A stretch of DNA of 64,000 nt from Kitasatospora sp. GAS204B (GCF_029892155.1 NZ_JARZAG010000013.1:62001-126000), one strand, 5' to 3'; positions 7,346 to 16,184 are shown, counted from the stretch's first letter. Notes: a model not told the origin generated them from the letters alone. Numbers and translations: made by a program.

Positions 7346-8680
7346 ATGAGCGGCAACCTCACCAGCGCCACCGTCCCCGGCGCCCTCCCCCTGCTCGGGC
7401 ACCTGCCCCGGCTGGCCAGGGATCCGGCCGGCTTCCTCGCCGGCCTCCCCGCCTTCGGCGACCTGGTGGAATTCCGGCTCGGCACCCATCGCGTCCAGGT
7501 GCCCTGCCACCCCGAGCTGCTCCGGCAGGTCTACGCGGACGACCGGACCTTCGACAAGGGCGGGCCGTTCTACCAGCGCTTCCGCGACATCCTGGGCAAC
7601 GGCCTGGCCACCTGCCCGCACCGTGATCATCGGCGCCAACGGCGCTTGCTGCAGCCCGAGTTCCGGGCCGATCGGCTGCCCGGATACGCCGAGGTGATGA
7701 CCCGTGAGGCCGAGCAGCTGACCCGGGGGTGGACCGACGGCGCGACGATCGACGCCTTCCCCGCCTTCTACCGCTACACCCTGCGGGTGGTCGCCCGCAG
7801 CCTGCTCGCCACCGAGGTCCCCGACGCCCTGGTCGACCGGCTGCAGGAGTCGTTCGAGCACGCGTTCGCCGGCGCGCTGCGGCGGGTGTTGCTGCCCCCG
7901 CTGCCCGCAGGCCGCCGCTACCACGCCGCGGTCGCCGCGTTGGGGGCCACGGTCTGCGAGCTGGTGCGCGACTACCGCGAGCGCGGCGTGGACCGCGGCG
8001 ACCTGCTCTCCGGGCTGCTCGCCGCCCGGGACGAGGACGGGTCGGCGCTGACCGACGCCGAGGTCCACGACCAGGTGCTGACGCTGCTGCTGGCCGGCAC
8101 CGAGACGAGCGCCGCCCAGCTGGCCTGGACCTGCCGGCTGCTGCTGGAGCATCCCGAGGTGGCCGCGCGGCTCCAGGCGGAGATCGACGGCGTCCTCGGC
8201 GGGCGGGCCGCCACCTACCGGGACGTCGAGCACCTCCCCTACACCGCCAACGTGCTGACCGAGTCGCTGCGCCGCTACCCGCCCGGCTGGATCCTGCTGC
8301 GCACCACGACCCGCACCACCGAGCTGGCCGACCGTACCCTGCCGCCCGGTAGCTACGTCGTGCTCAGCCCGTACGTCGCCCACCACAACCCGCGGATCTT
8401 CGCCGACCCCACCCGCTTCGACCCCGACCGCTGGCAGCCCGAGCGGGCGGCCGCGCTGCCCCGGTGGGCCTTCGGCGGGTTCTCGAACGGCCCCCGCCAG
8501 TGCATCGGCGAAGGCTACGCGCGGGCCGAGACGGTGATCGCACTGGCCACCGTGCTGGCCCGCTGGGAGCTGGCCCCGGCCCCCGGCACCCGCCCGGCGC
8601 CGGTGCGGCTGACCACCATCCTGCGGCCGCGCCGCCTCCCGCTGCGCACCCTCAGGCGGCCGCTCCCGCCCACCCGGTGA
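7346..8680 (+). CDS. Cytochrome P450
   Basis: A 444-residue P450. It carries the N-terminal proline-rich PGALPLLGHLPRL, the I-helix oxygen-activation motif LLLAGTETSA, the K-helix ExxR (ESLRRYPPG) and the heme loop FSNGPRQCIG, with the axial thiolate Cys at about residue 386. The N-terminal half (TFDKGG, then LGNGLATCPHRDHRRQRR) resembles class-I bacterial P450s of the pentalenene-oxygenase type, but no terpene cyclase, ferredoxin or reductase gene is nearby, so the substrate is unknown. The ATG at 7346 was chosen because CGGAG precedes it. Its 3' end overlaps the convergent MBL hydrolase by 29 bp. Confidence 0.9.
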   Translation: MSGNLTSATVPGALPLLGHLPRLARDPAGFLAGLPAFGDLVEFRLGTHRVQVPCHPELLRQVYADDRTFDKGGPFYQRFRDILGNGLATCPHRDHRRQRRLLQPEFRADRLPGYAEVMTREAEQLTRGWTDGATIDAFPAFYRYTLRVVARSLLATEVPDALVDRLQESFEHAFAGALRRVLLPPLPAGRRYHAAVAALGATVCELVRDYRERGVDRGDLLSGLLAARDEDGSALTDAEVHDQVLTLLLAGTETSAAQLAWTCRLLLEHPEVAARLQAEIDGVLGGRAATYRDVEHLPYTANVLTESLRRYPPGWILLRTTTRTTELADRTLPPGSYVVLSPYVAHHNPRIFADPTRFDPDRWQPERAAALPRWAFGGFSNGPRQCIGEGYARAETVIALATVLARWELAPAPGTRPAPVRLTTILRPRRLPLRTLRRPLPPTR

Positions 8681-9533
8681 TCGCGAACGTGTCACCCGCC
8701 CGGCGCATTTCGGCGATCCCGGTGCCCCCGAAGTGCGCCGGTACGACCAACTCACCCTGGTCCGCAGCCCGTTCGAGCACCCGGCGGCGGCTCGCGGCGG
8801 CCCGGGCCGGATCCTCGCAGAAGCAGCTGTTGCGGGCCGGCTCCAGGATCTGCAGCGGGCTGTGCAGCAGGTCGCCGACGAAGACCGCGCGGTCGCCCCC
8901 GGAGGCCAGCCGCAGCACCGCGGACCCGGGTGTGTGCCCCGGCGCCGCCTCGAGGGCCAGGTTGCCGTCGATCCGGTAGCCGTCCGACCAGAGTTCCACC
9001 TGTCCGGCCCGGTGCACCGGGGCGATGCTGTCGGCGTAGAGGTGCCCCTTGCCCGACTCGGGGTCGGCGTTCCCGGCGGCGGCGAAGTCGGGCGCCGGCA
9101 CCAGGTAGCGGGCGTTGGGGAAGGTGGGCTGCCAACTCCCGCCTCGCCATTCGGTGTTCCAGCCCACGTGGTCGGCGTGCAGGTGGGTGTTGACCACCAC
9201 GTCAACGTCCGCCGGCTGCACCCCGGCGGCCGCCAGCTGGTCCAGGAAGTCGGTGTCCCAGTCGGCGAACTGCGGGGTGTGCGGGCGGTGCCGACCGTTC
9301 CCGACCCCGGTGTCGACCAGGATCGTCCGCCCCTCGCTGCGCAGGACCCAGGTCTGCACGGCGCCCTGCACCAGGCCGCTCTCCGGCTCCCAGAAGTTCG
9401 GGGCCAGCCACTCCCGGTTGTCCCGCCAGGCCTCCGGCGGGAGTTGCGGAAACATCGTCGCCGCCGGGAGGAACGACCCCTGACGTTCCACCACCTTGCC
9501 GACCTCGACCTCGCCCACCATGAGGTGTTCCAT
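8652..9533 (-). CDS. MBL-fold metallo-hydrolase
   Basis: A 293-residue metallo-beta-lactamase-fold protein. The zinc motif HxHxDH is intact (NTHLHADHVGW), preceded by ILVDTGVGNG; further ligands are seen in AAPGHTPGS and FVGDLLHSP. Such proteins hydrolyse lactones, thioesters or phosphoesters, and the substrate cannot be told from the sequence. AAGGAGCGGGGAGCG precedes the ATG at 9533. The AraC-family gene at 9659 is divergent with 125 bp between, making it the likely regulator. Confidence 0.88.
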   Translation of the reverse strand: MEHLMVGEVEVGKVVERQGSFLPAATMFPQLPPEAWRDNREWLAPNFWEPESGLVQGAVQTWVLRSEGRTILVDTGVGNGRHRPHTPQFADWDTDFLDQLAAAGVQPADVDVVVNTHLHADHVGWNTEWRGGSWQPTFPNARYLVPAPDFAAAGNADPESGKGHLYADSIAPVHRAGQVELWSDGYRIDGNLALEAAPGHTPGSAVLRLASGGDRAVFVGDLLHSPLQILEPARNSCFCEDPARAAASRRRVLERAADQGELVVPAHFGGTGIAEMRRAGDTFAITGWAGAAA

Positions 9534-9658
9534 CGCTCCCCGCTCCTTCTCTCGTCCCGTCCGTTGTTCACGAGCCTAGGGAGCCATCGATGAGCGTCTC
9601 AATGCGCAATCGGCTCAACCGGATACGCGAGCGACTCACCGTGGCTACGCTGAGCCGC

Positions 9659-10579
9659 ATGGATGTACTCAGCGACGCGATCTCGGCCGTCCGGGTCGGC
9701 CGGCCCTCCTCCACCCGGCTGCGGGTGGCCGGGACCTGGTGCGCCCGGTTGGCGGCCTACGAGGGCGCCGGCTTCCACGTCGTACTGCGGGGCGGCTGCT
9801 GGCTCCTGCCGGACGGCGGCGGCACGCCGGTCACGCTGAACACCGGTGACGTGGTGCTGCTGCCGCACGGCACCGGCCACGTGCTGGCCAGCGGTCCGAT
9901 GGAGCGTCAGGCCATCGCTCGGGCAACCGTCTTCGAGGAGTGGGCGGCCCGCGGCGCCACCCCGCCACCACCCGAGACCCCCGGGGCGGCCGAGCTGCTC
10001 TGCGGGAAGTACCGGCTGGACCGCAGCCACCCGCACCCGCTGATGGCCGAGCTGCCGGCCGTGGTCCACCTGCCGAACCGGGTCGGCGGTCACCCCGAAC
10101 TGCGGTCCGCGATCGACCTGCTGGGCCGCGAGGTGACACTAGGCGCGCCGGGGGCGGGGGTGGTGCTGCCCGGGCTGCTCGACCTCCTCCTGGTCTACCT
10201 GGTGCGGGCCTGGATGGCGGAGTCGGACGGCACCGGCTGGTCGGCGGCGCTGGCCGACCCGGTGGTGGCCGACGCGCTGCGCGCGCTGCACGAGGCGCCC
10301 GAACACGCCTGGAGCAACGAGCTGCTGGCCGCCCGGGTCGGAGTCTCCCGGGCCACCCTGGCCCGGCGGTTCACCGCGCTGGTGGGACGGGCGCCGATGG
10401 CCTACCTGGCTTGGTGGCGGATGACCACCGCGGCCACCATGCTGCGCGACACCCAGGCGCCGATCGACACCATCGCCCGCCGGGTCGGCTACGGCTCGCC
10501 GTACGCGCTCTCGCACGCCTTCAACCGGGCGTTCGGCACCACCCCCGGGCGCTACCGGGACGCGCGGAAGGCCAGTTGA
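9659..10579 (+). CDS. AraC-family transcriptional regulator with cupin sensor
   Basis: A 306-residue regulator. The N-terminal half is a cupin-type sensor domain (MDVLSDAISAVRVGRPSSTR, GFHVVLRGGCWLL, LNTGDVVLLPHGTGHVLAS). The C-terminal third has the two AraC helix-turn-helix units (WSNELLAARVGVSRATLARR and the block ending IARRVGYGSPYALSHAFNRA with FGTTPGRYR). Homologs begin MDVLSDAI-like, so the ATG at 9659 is preferred over one at 9590. It is divergent from the MBL hydrolase and is probably its activator or repressor. Confidence 0.88.
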   Translation: MDVLSDAISAVRVGRPSSTRLRVAGTWCARLAAYEGAGFHVVLRGGCWLLPDGGGTPVTLNTGDVVLLPHGTGHVLASGPMERQAIARATVFEEWAARGATPPPPETPGAAELLCGKYRLDRSHPHPLMAELPAVVHLPNRVGGHPELRSAIDLLGREVTLGAPGAGVVLPGLLDLLLVYLVRAWMAESDGTGWSAALADPVVADALRALHEAPEHAWSNELLAARVGVSRATLARRFTALVGRAPMAYLAWWRMTTAATMLRDTQAPIDTIARRVGYGSPYALSHAFNRAFGTTPGRYRDARKAS

Positions 10580-10601
10580 CGCCTTGCCATCATCCGGGCA
10601 G

Positions 10602-10624
10602 CTGTTCTATAAGTAATAGAGCAG
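10602..10624 (+). promoter_or_regulatory. Imperfect palindrome upstream of the GntR gene
   Basis: CTGTTCTAT (10602-10610), 5-nt spacer AAGTA, ATAGAGCAG (10616-10624): a 9-bp inverted repeat with one mismatch, 22 bp before the GTG start. TATAAGTAAT inside it could also serve as the -10 region. YtrA-type GntR regulators bind such AT-centred repeats and repress themselves. Confidence 0.65.
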
Positions 10625-10646
10625 ACCGACAGGACAGGGAGCCACC

Positions 10647-11069
10647 GTGATCCTCACCCTCGACCTGGGCAGCGAGGTCCCGATCTACCAGCAGATCCGG
10701 GACAGCGTCGTGGCGGCCATCGCCCTCGGCGAGGTCGCCGAGGGCAGCCCGCTGCCCTCGACCCGGCAGCTCGCGGCCGACCTGGGGATCAACTTCCACA
10801 CCGTGAACAAGGCCTACGACCTGCTGCGGCAGGAGGGCCTGCTGATCCTCAACCGCAAGAGCGGTGCGGTGGTCCAGCGCGATCCGACCTCCGGGCCGCC
10901 GCCGGCCGCCTTCGCCGAGCAGTGGCAGGCGCGGCTGCGCACGCTGCTCGCGGAGGCGGTGGCGCAGGGCCTGGACGGCCCCGCCGTGCTGACCGCCTGC
11001 GCCGCCACGCTCACCGGCTTCGGCCTGCCGACCGTCATCACCGCACCGGAGTTGGGAGAACTGACGTGA
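10647..11069 (+). CDS. YtrA-subfamily GntR transcriptional regulator
   Basis: A 140-residue regulator with a winged helix at residues 10-75 (VPIYQQIRDSVVAAIALGEV, LPSTRQLAADLGINFHTVNK, YDLLRQEGLL) and only a short C-terminal dimerisation segment, which is the YtrA pattern. It starts at GTG (10647) with AGGGAG upstream. Its stop overlaps the GTG of the next gene in a GTGA arrangement. YtrA repressors usually control an adjacent transporter or membrane protein operon, which fits the DUF1648 protein here. Confidence 0.9.
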   Translation: MILTLDLGSEVPIYQQIRDSVVAAIALGEVAEGSPLPSTRQLAADLGINFHTVNKAYDLLRQEGLLILNRKSGAVVQRDPTSGPPPAAFAEQWQARLRTLLAEAVAQGLDGPAVLTACAATLTGFGLPTVITAPELGELT

Positions 11070-12178
11070 GCACCACCGCCGTACTGGTCCAGGCCCTCGT
11101 GCCGCTGCTGCTCCTGCTCGCGCTCTGGCTGACGCCTTCGCTCACCATGGCCACCGTGCCGTTCGGCGTGCGGGTGCCGACCGGGCGGACCCAGGCGCCG
11201 GTGATCGCCGAGCAGCGCCGGGCCTACCGCTACTGGGTCACGCTCGTCGGGGGCACGGCGTTCGTGGCGGGGACGGTCTGGGCGCTGAGCATGCGCACCA
11301 TGGTTCCCTGGGCACTGACGCTGGTCGCGATCCTGGCGGTCGGCATCGTCGGCTACCTGCGCGCGCACCAGGCGATCGCCGCGGTCAAGCAGCGCGAGCA
11401 GTGGTTCCACGGCCTGCGCCAGGGGGTCGCCGTGGACACCTCGCTGCGCACCGACCCCGCACGCTTCCCGTGGCTCTGGGTGCTGCCCTCGGCGCTACTG
11501 ACCGTCGGGACGCTGGTGGCGGGCATCGTCCGCTACCCGTCGATGCCCGACCGGCTGCCGACGCACTACAACGGCCCCGGCCACGCGGACCACTTGGCGG
11601 CCAAGTCGGTGGGCAGCGCCTTCGCGCCGGTCTTCGCCGAGGTCGGCATCACCCTGCTGCTGGTGCTGGTCACCTGGCTGACCTTCCGCGCCCGGCCCGA
11701 TCTGGACCCGGCCCGCGCCAAGGTGACGGCCGGTCAGCACCGCCGGTTCCTGGGCCGGATGGCGCGCTGCCTGATGCTGCTGACGGCCTGCGCCGACCTG
11801 TCGATCACCCTGGCGGCCTGGCAGATCTGGAACGGCGCCCGCACCCTGTCGGTGTTGCCGGTGCTGCTCCCGCCGGCGATCGGACTGGCCGTGCTGCTCG
11901 TGGTGGCGATCCGCAGCGGCCAGAACGGCAGCCGGATCCCGGCCGAGCAGGACGACCCCGCGGCACCAGCAGCAGCGGCCGCGCCGGTGGAGCACCAGGA
12001 CGACGACCGGTACTGGCGCCTGGGCGGCCTGGTCTACGTCAACCCGGCGGACTCCTCGTTCTTCGTGCCCAAGCGGTTCGGCATCGGCTGGACGCTCAAC
12101 CTGGCCAGCCCGTACGCGGCGGTCTTCTTCGCCCTGCTGCTCGGCCTCGCGGTCGGCCTGCCGCTGCTGACCCGCTGA
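11066..12178 (+). CDS. DUF1648/DUF5808 membrane protein
   Basis: A 370-residue polytopic membrane protein. The N terminus has a hydrophobic helix containing a proline (LVPLLLLLALWLTPSLT). A DUF1648 signature lies near residue 155 (YPSMPDRLPTHYNGPGHADH), and a DUF5808-like C terminus (YWRLGGLVYVNPADSSFFVP, then RFGIGWTLN) precedes the last membrane segment. Around seven helices in total. Such GntR-linked proteins are thought to act in envelope stress or signalling in Gram-positive bacteria, but their biochemistry is unknown. Translationally coupled to the GntR gene. Confidence 0.85.
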   Translation: MSTTAVLVQALVPLLLLLALWLTPSLTMATVPFGVRVPTGRTQAPVIAEQRRAYRYWVTLVGGTAFVAGTVWALSMRTMVPWALTLVAILAVGIVGYLRAHQAIAAVKQREQWFHGLRQGVAVDTSLRTDPARFPWLWVLPSALLTVGTLVAGIVRYPSMPDRLPTHYNGPGHADHLAAKSVGSAFAPVFAEVGITLLLVLVTWLTFRARPDLDPARAKVTAGQHRRFLGRMARCLMLLTACADLSITLAAWQIWNGARTLSVLPVLLPPAIGLAVLLVVAIRSGQNGSRIPAEQDDPAAPAAAAAPVEHQDDDRYWRLGGLVYVNPADSSFFVPKRFGIGWTLNLASPYAAVFFALLLGLAVGLPLLTR

Positions 12179-12199
12179 CCTGCGCCGCTTGCCCACTGC

Positions 12200-12682
12200 C
12201 TACTGCCCGAACCACCCCGCCACGTCCAGCCGGAAGAACCCCGCCGGCACCATGGTCCGCAGGTCCCGCTCCAGCTCGCGCACCCGCTGCTCGCCCAACC
12301 GGGCCACCCAGTCGGCCCGCAGCCGCTCGAAGACGGCTGCGGAGCGGGCCAGCAGGTCCACGCCGCGCGGGGTGAGCCGGACCAACTTGCGCCGGGCGTC
12401 GAGCGGATCGTCGACCCGCAGCACGTAACCGAGCGCCTCCAGCCGGTCGATCGTCTTGCCGGCCGCCTGCTTGGAGACGCCCAGCCGCCGCCCCACCTCG
12501 CTCGCGCTCGCGCCCTGCGGGCCCACGGCCTGCAGGGCGAAGCCGTGGGCGGGGCGGGCGTCCGGGTGGCCCTGCTCGGCCAGTTCGGCGTGCAACTGGT
12601 CGATGATCGAGCGGAAGCCCGCGAAGAGCAGCAGTGGCAGCTCGAACCCGTGACTCTCCCGCTCCGGCGCGGCCTCGCTCAT
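12200..12682 (-). CDS. MarR-family transcriptional regulator
   Basis: A 160-residue winged-helix regulator: GASASEVGRRLGVSKQAAGK is the recognition helix-turn-helix, followed by TIDRLEALGYVLRVDDPLDA and the wing with RRKLVRLTPRG. The flanking helices form the MarR dimer interface. The start at 12682 is chosen because AAGGGG sits 9 nt before this ATG. The gene is divergent from a carboxymuconolactone decarboxylase-like gene, with a large imperfect palindrome between, so it probably represses both in response to a small-molecule or oxidative signal. Confidence 0.9.
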   Translation of the reverse strand: MSEAAPERESHGFELPLLLFAGFRSIIDQLHAELAEQGHPDARPAHGFALQAVGPQGASASEVGRRLGVSKQAAGKTIDRLEALGYVLRVDDPLDARRKLVRLTPRGVDLLARSAAVFERLRADWVARLGEQRVRELERDLRTMVPAGFFRLDVAGWFGQ

Positions 12683-12715
12683 CGCGGACACCCCTTGCTC
12701 TCTCTTGCCTATATC

Positions 12716-12752
12716 GACAACCTGGTTTACGTTTTTAGTCAACCACGTTGTC
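12716..12752. promoter_or_regulatory. MarR-type operator in the divergent promoter region
   Basis: GACAACCTGGTTTA (12716-12729) and TCAACCACGTTGTC (12739-12752) form an inverted repeat matching at 12 of 14 positions around a 9-nt AT-rich centre. It sits between the two divergent starts and includes the only AT-rich promoter-like sequence there. Confidence 0.7.
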
Positions 12753-12785
12753 CATTGCACGGCTTAACGAGGAGACCGATCCGTC

Positions 12786-13349
12786 ATGTCCCGACAGTAC
12801 TTCCCGACCCACACCGTCGAATCCGCCCCGGCCGCGGCCCGCGCCGCCATGGAGTCCACCCACCGCCACCTCGGCTACCTGCCCGGCGCGGTCGGCCTGA
12901 TGGCCGAGTCCCCCGAACTGCTCACCGGCTTCCTCGACCTGAGCGCCCGCTTCGAGCGCAGCTCGCTGGACCCGCTCGCCCGCGAGGTGGTCGTGATGAC
13001 CATCGCCACCCGCAACATCTGCCACCTCTGCGTGGCCATGCACACCGCCAAGCTCAGCAAGCTCGGCGCCGACCCCGCCGTGATCGAGGCACTGCGCGCC
13101 GGCACCCCGCTGCCCGACCCGCGGCTGGCCGCCGTCCGCGCGTTCACCCTGCACCTGCTCACCACCTCGGGCGCCGCCACCCCCGAAGCCCTGGACGGCT
13201 TCCTGGCCCACGGCTTCACCCCGCGCAACGCCCTGGACGTGGTGCTCGGCATCGGCACCTACACCCTCTCCACCTTCGCCAACCGCCTCACCGACGCCCA
13301 ACCGGACGCCAACCTGGCCGAGTTCGCCTGGGAGCCCGCGACGGCGTAG
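12786..13349 (+). CDS. Carboxymuconolactone decarboxylase/AhpD-like protein
   Basis: A 187-residue all-helical protein of the CMD/AhpD superfamily. The redox motif is present as NICHLCVAMH (C-x-x-C followed by H three residues later), with the acidic helix VVVMTIATRN before it. Those with the CxxC act as alkylhydroperoxidase-like reductases rather than decarboxylases. ACGAGGAGACC lies upstream of the ATG at 12786. Under likely control of the divergent MarR repressor, which fits an oxidative or electrophile-stress response. Confidence 0.88.
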   Translation: MSRQYFPTHTVESAPAAARAAMESTHRHLGYLPGAVGLMAESPELLTGFLDLSARFERSSLDPLAREVVVMTIATRNICHLCVAMHTAKLSKLGADPAVIEALRAGTPLPDPRLAAVRAFTLHLLTTSGAATPEALDGFLAHGFTPRNALDVVLGIGTYTLSTFANRLTDAQPDANLAEFAWEPATA

Positions 13350-13364
13350 TCCCCTGGCGCGAGT

Positions 13365-15140
13365 TCACAACCGCGCCGACCAGCGCACCCGAGCCCCCCG
13401 GCGGTCCGGCCCCGGCTCGTGCCAGGCGTCGCCGCCCAGCGCCTCGGCGCGGCGACGCAGGTTGGCCAGGCCGCTGCGGCGGCCGCCCTCGGGGATGCCG
13501 ACGCCGTCGTCGGTGACCGTGAGCAGCACGCCGGGGCGGCCCGGGCGGTCCAGGGCCTCGGGGTCGCCGGAGACCGGGCGGCCGCCGTCGTCCAGGTGGA
13601 CGGTGGCGTCGACCTCGACCACGACCCGCGAGGCACGGGCGTGGCGGGCCGTGTTGGAGAGCATCTCGCGGAGCGCAGCCAGGAGTTGACGGGCCGTCGC
13701 ATCACCGACCAGGTGCTCCACCGGCCCGGCGAAGGTCATCGAGGGCTTGAAGCCGAGCGCGGCGGCGGCCTGGCTGCCCTCGCGCAGCACTCGGGTGCGC
13801 AGGGTGTCCGGCTGCTCGCCGTGGTCGTCGTGCTGGAGGGCGTAGATGGTGGTGCGGACCTCCTGGATGGTGGCGTCGAGTTCGTCCACCGCGTGGCCGA
13901 TCCGCTCGCTCACCTCGGGGACGGCGGCCCGGCGGGCGGCGCTCTCCAGCATCATCCCGGTGGCGAAGAGCCGCTGGATGACCAGGTCGTGCAGGTCCCG
14001 GGCGATCCGGTCGCGGTCCTGGAAGACGGCCAGCCGCTGCTGGTCGCGCTGCCCCTCGGCCAGCCGCAGGGCGAGCGCGGCCTGCGAGGCGAAGGTGGCC
14101 GCGAGCTCCTTGGTGACGTCGCTGAACGGCCGGGCACCCAACGCCCGCCAGACCACCAGCCCGCCGAGCACCTGCCCGCCGGCCACCATCGGCAGCGCCA
14201 TCGACGGCCCGTAGCGCCGGGCCAGGCGCATCACCAGCGCCGGGTCCTTCGACATGTCGTCGATGAAGACGCTCTCGCCGTCCCGCAGCCTGGCCGCGTA
14301 CCCGGCCCCCGGGACCAGCTCGCCGATGACGTACTCGGCGTCCCGGCCCGATGCGTGCGAGACCCGCAGACCGCCGTCACCGGTGGGCAGCATGATCATC
14401 CCAAGTTCGGCGTCGGCCAGTTCGCGCACCCGCTCGGCCGCCACCGCCAGCGCGTCGTGCGCCTTGTCGGTGGAGAGCAGCGCGGTGGTGACCGCGGCGG
14501 CGCCGGCGATCCACCGCTCGCGGCGCCGGCCCTCCTCGTACAGCCGGGCGTTCTCGATCGCCACCCCGGCGGCGGCCGCGAGCGCGTGCACCACCTGGGC
14601 GTCCTCGGGCGTGAACCCGCCGCCGCCGCGCTTCTCGGTCAGGTAGAGGTTGCCGAACACCTCCTCGCGCACCCGGATCGGCTCCCCGAGGAAGGAGCGC
14701 ATCGGCGGGTGGTGGGCCGGGAACCCGGACGCGCGCGGGTCCCGGGAGAGCTCGTCCAGCACCAGCGGCTCGGGATGGTCGATCAGCACCCCCAGGATCC
14801 CCCGCCCCGAGGGCAGGTCACCGATCTCGGCGGCGGTCGCGTCGTCGATCCCGACATGGATGAAGTCGCTCAGCCCGTGCCCGTTCGGCGAGATCACCCC
14901 GAGCGCCGCGTACCGGGCGTCCACCAGCTCGGCCGCCCCGGAGGCGATCCGTTCCAGCGTCGCGTGCAGGTCGAGCCCCGCCCCGACCGAGACCACCGCC
15001 TCCAGCAGCCGCTGCATCCGGTCGGTGACGGCCGCCGCGGACTGCAGGCGCTCGGACACCTCGGTCACCAGCGTGTCGAGGCCCAGCGAGGAGATCTCGG
15101 GCACCCGGTGGGGGGCGGGCTCGTCGGGGGTGGTCGCCAT
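13365..15140 (-). CDS. GAF-GAF sensor histidine kinase (DevS/NarL-partner type)
   Basis: A 591-residue cytoplasmic kinase. Two GAF domains cover about residues 45-200 and 215-370; the HisKA_3 helix has the phospho-acceptor in DRDRIARDLHDLVIQRLFAT; the ATPase domain follows, with MLSNTARHARAS (N box), TVTDDGVGIPEG (G1) and RRSGLANLRRRAEALGG (G2). No transmembrane helix is present. The domain order is that of DevS/DosT-like kinases that sense redox state or gases through GAF-bound cofactors; heme binding cannot be decided here. No NarL-type response regulator is adjacent, so it is an orphan in this window. It lies close to the cytochrome bd operon. Confidence 0.9.
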   Translation of the reverse strand: MATTPDEPAPHRVPEISSLGLDTLVTEVSERLQSAAAVTDRMQRLLEAVVSVGAGLDLHATLERIASGAAELVDARYAALGVISPNGHGLSDFIHVGIDDATAAEIGDLPSGRGILGVLIDHPEPLVLDELSRDPRASGFPAHHPPMRSFLGEPIRVREEVFGNLYLTEKRGGGGFTPEDAQVVHALAAAAGVAIENARLYEEGRRRERWIAGAAAVTTALLSTDKAHDALAVAAERVRELADAELGMIMLPTGDGGLRVSHASGRDAEYVIGELVPGAGYAARLRDGESVFIDDMSKDPALVMRLARRYGPSMALPMVAGGQVLGGLVVWRALGARPFSDVTKELAATFASQAALALRLAEGQRDQQRLAVFQDRDRIARDLHDLVIQRLFATGMMLESAARRAAVPEVSERIGHAVDELDATIQEVRTTIYALQHDDHGEQPDTLRTRVLREGSQAAAALGFKPSMTFAGPVEHLVGDATARQLLAALREMLSNTARHARASRVVVEVDATVHLDDGGRPVSGDPEALDRPGRPGVLLTVTDDGVGIPEGGRRSGLANLRRRAEALGGDAWHEPGPDRRGARVRWSARL

Positions 15141-15236
15141 GCCTCGACCCTACTGACCTGAGTCGGAGTTTCGTCGGCAGTAGGCGCTGAGCCGCCGGTT
15201 CACCCGGAGGCGATGGGATGGCGATAGCCTCCGTAA

Positions 15237-15248
15237 AGTGATATCACT
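15237..15248 (+). promoter_or_regulatory. Perfect palindrome upstream of the SPFH gene
   Basis: AGTGATATCACT, a perfect 12-bp palindrome, followed directly by a second short inverted repeat, AAGCT-AG-AGCTT (15249-15260), about 40-60 bp before the ATG at 15300. Ribbon-helix-helix repressors bind short tandem palindromes, and one is encoded downstream in the same unit. Confidence 0.6.
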
Positions 15249-15299
15249 AAGCTAGAGCTTTAAAGATAGGTCACAGACCTCGACGAGGGCGGCGCTCCC

Positions 15300-16184
15300 A
15301 TGACGACAGACCCGGCTCCGGCCACACCCCCGCTCACCCCGATCAGCGAACGGTCCGCGCGCGACATCCCGGGGTGGGCGCCCCTCGCGATCGGACTGGC
15401 CGCGATCGCTTCGGGCGTGGCATCGCACGGTGCGGACAGCTGGCTGCGCGTGGTCCTGTGGGTGGTCGGCGCACTCGCGCTGCTCGGCCTCACCCCGGTC
15501 TCGCCCGGCGAGGCCCGCGTGACCTCCCTCTTCGGCCGCTACACCGGGACGGTGCACACCACCGGCCTGCGCTGGGTGAACCCGTTCACGCTGCGGCGCA
15601 AGATCTCCACCCGGGTGCGCAACCACGAGACGGCCACGCTCAAGGTCAACGACGCCGACGGCAACCCGGTCGAGATCGCTGCCGTGGTGGTCTGGCAGGT
15701 CGAGGACAGCGCGAAGGCCGTCTACGCGGTCGACAACGTCGTGCAGTTCGTCGGCATCCAGGCCGAGACCGCGGTCCGGCACATCGCCACCAGCTACCCC
15801 TACGACGCGCGCACCGAAGACGTGCTCTCACTGCGCGTCCATGCCGACGAGATCACCACGCGCCTGTCGGCGGAGATCGGCGACCGCGTCGCGCTGGCCG
15901 GGATCGGCGTCGTCGAGTCCCGGATCACCCGCCTCTCCTACGCACCCGAGATCGCCCAAGCCATGCTGCGCCGCCAGCAGGCCGACGCGGTGGTCGCCGC
16001 CCGCGAGCGCCTGGTCCAGGGCGCGGTCGGCATGGTGCGCCAGGCCCTCGACTCGCTGAGCCAGGAGGGCATCGTCGAACTCGACGAGGAGCGCAAGGCC
16101 GTGATGGTCAGCAACCTGCTGGTGGTGCTCTGCAGCGAACAGGCGACCCAACCGGTCGTCAACACCGGTACGCTCTACCAGTAG
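15300..16184 (+). CDS. SPFH/band-7 domain membrane protein
   Basis: A 294-residue stomatin-like protein. Two hydrophobic segments lie near the N terminus (about 28-60: [20 protein letters not shown] and [16 protein letters not shown]), followed by [20 protein letters not shown], the classical start of the SPFH domain, which continues through [20 protein letters not shown] to [19 protein letters not shown] proteins form membrane scaffolds that organise other proteins. The gene is followed after 32 nt by a ribbon-helix-helix gene, probably in one operon. Confidence 0.88.
   Translation: MTTDPAPATPPLTPISERSARDIPGWAPLAIGLAAIASGVASHGADSWLRVVLWVVGALALLGLTPVSPGEARVTSLFGRYTGTVHTTGLRWVNPFTLRRKISTRVRNHETATLKVNDADGNPVEIAAVVVWQVEDSAKAVYAVDNVVQFVGIQAETAVRHIATSYPYDARTEDVLSLRVHADEITTRLSAEIGDRVALAGIGVVESRITRLSYAPEIAQAMLRRQQADAVVAARERLVQGAVGMVRQALDSLSQEGIVELDEERKAVMVSNLLVVLCSEQATQPVVNTGTLYQ

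Noticed and set aside
7346-9533. A secondary-metabolite gene cluster around the P450
   Set aside because: No synthase, cyclase, NRPS, PKS or RiPP enzyme is present in the neighbourhood.
7289-9571. A 760-codon minus-strand frame over the P450 and the MBL gene
   Set aside because: It is out of frame with the real MBL gene and antisense to the P450; no family motifs.
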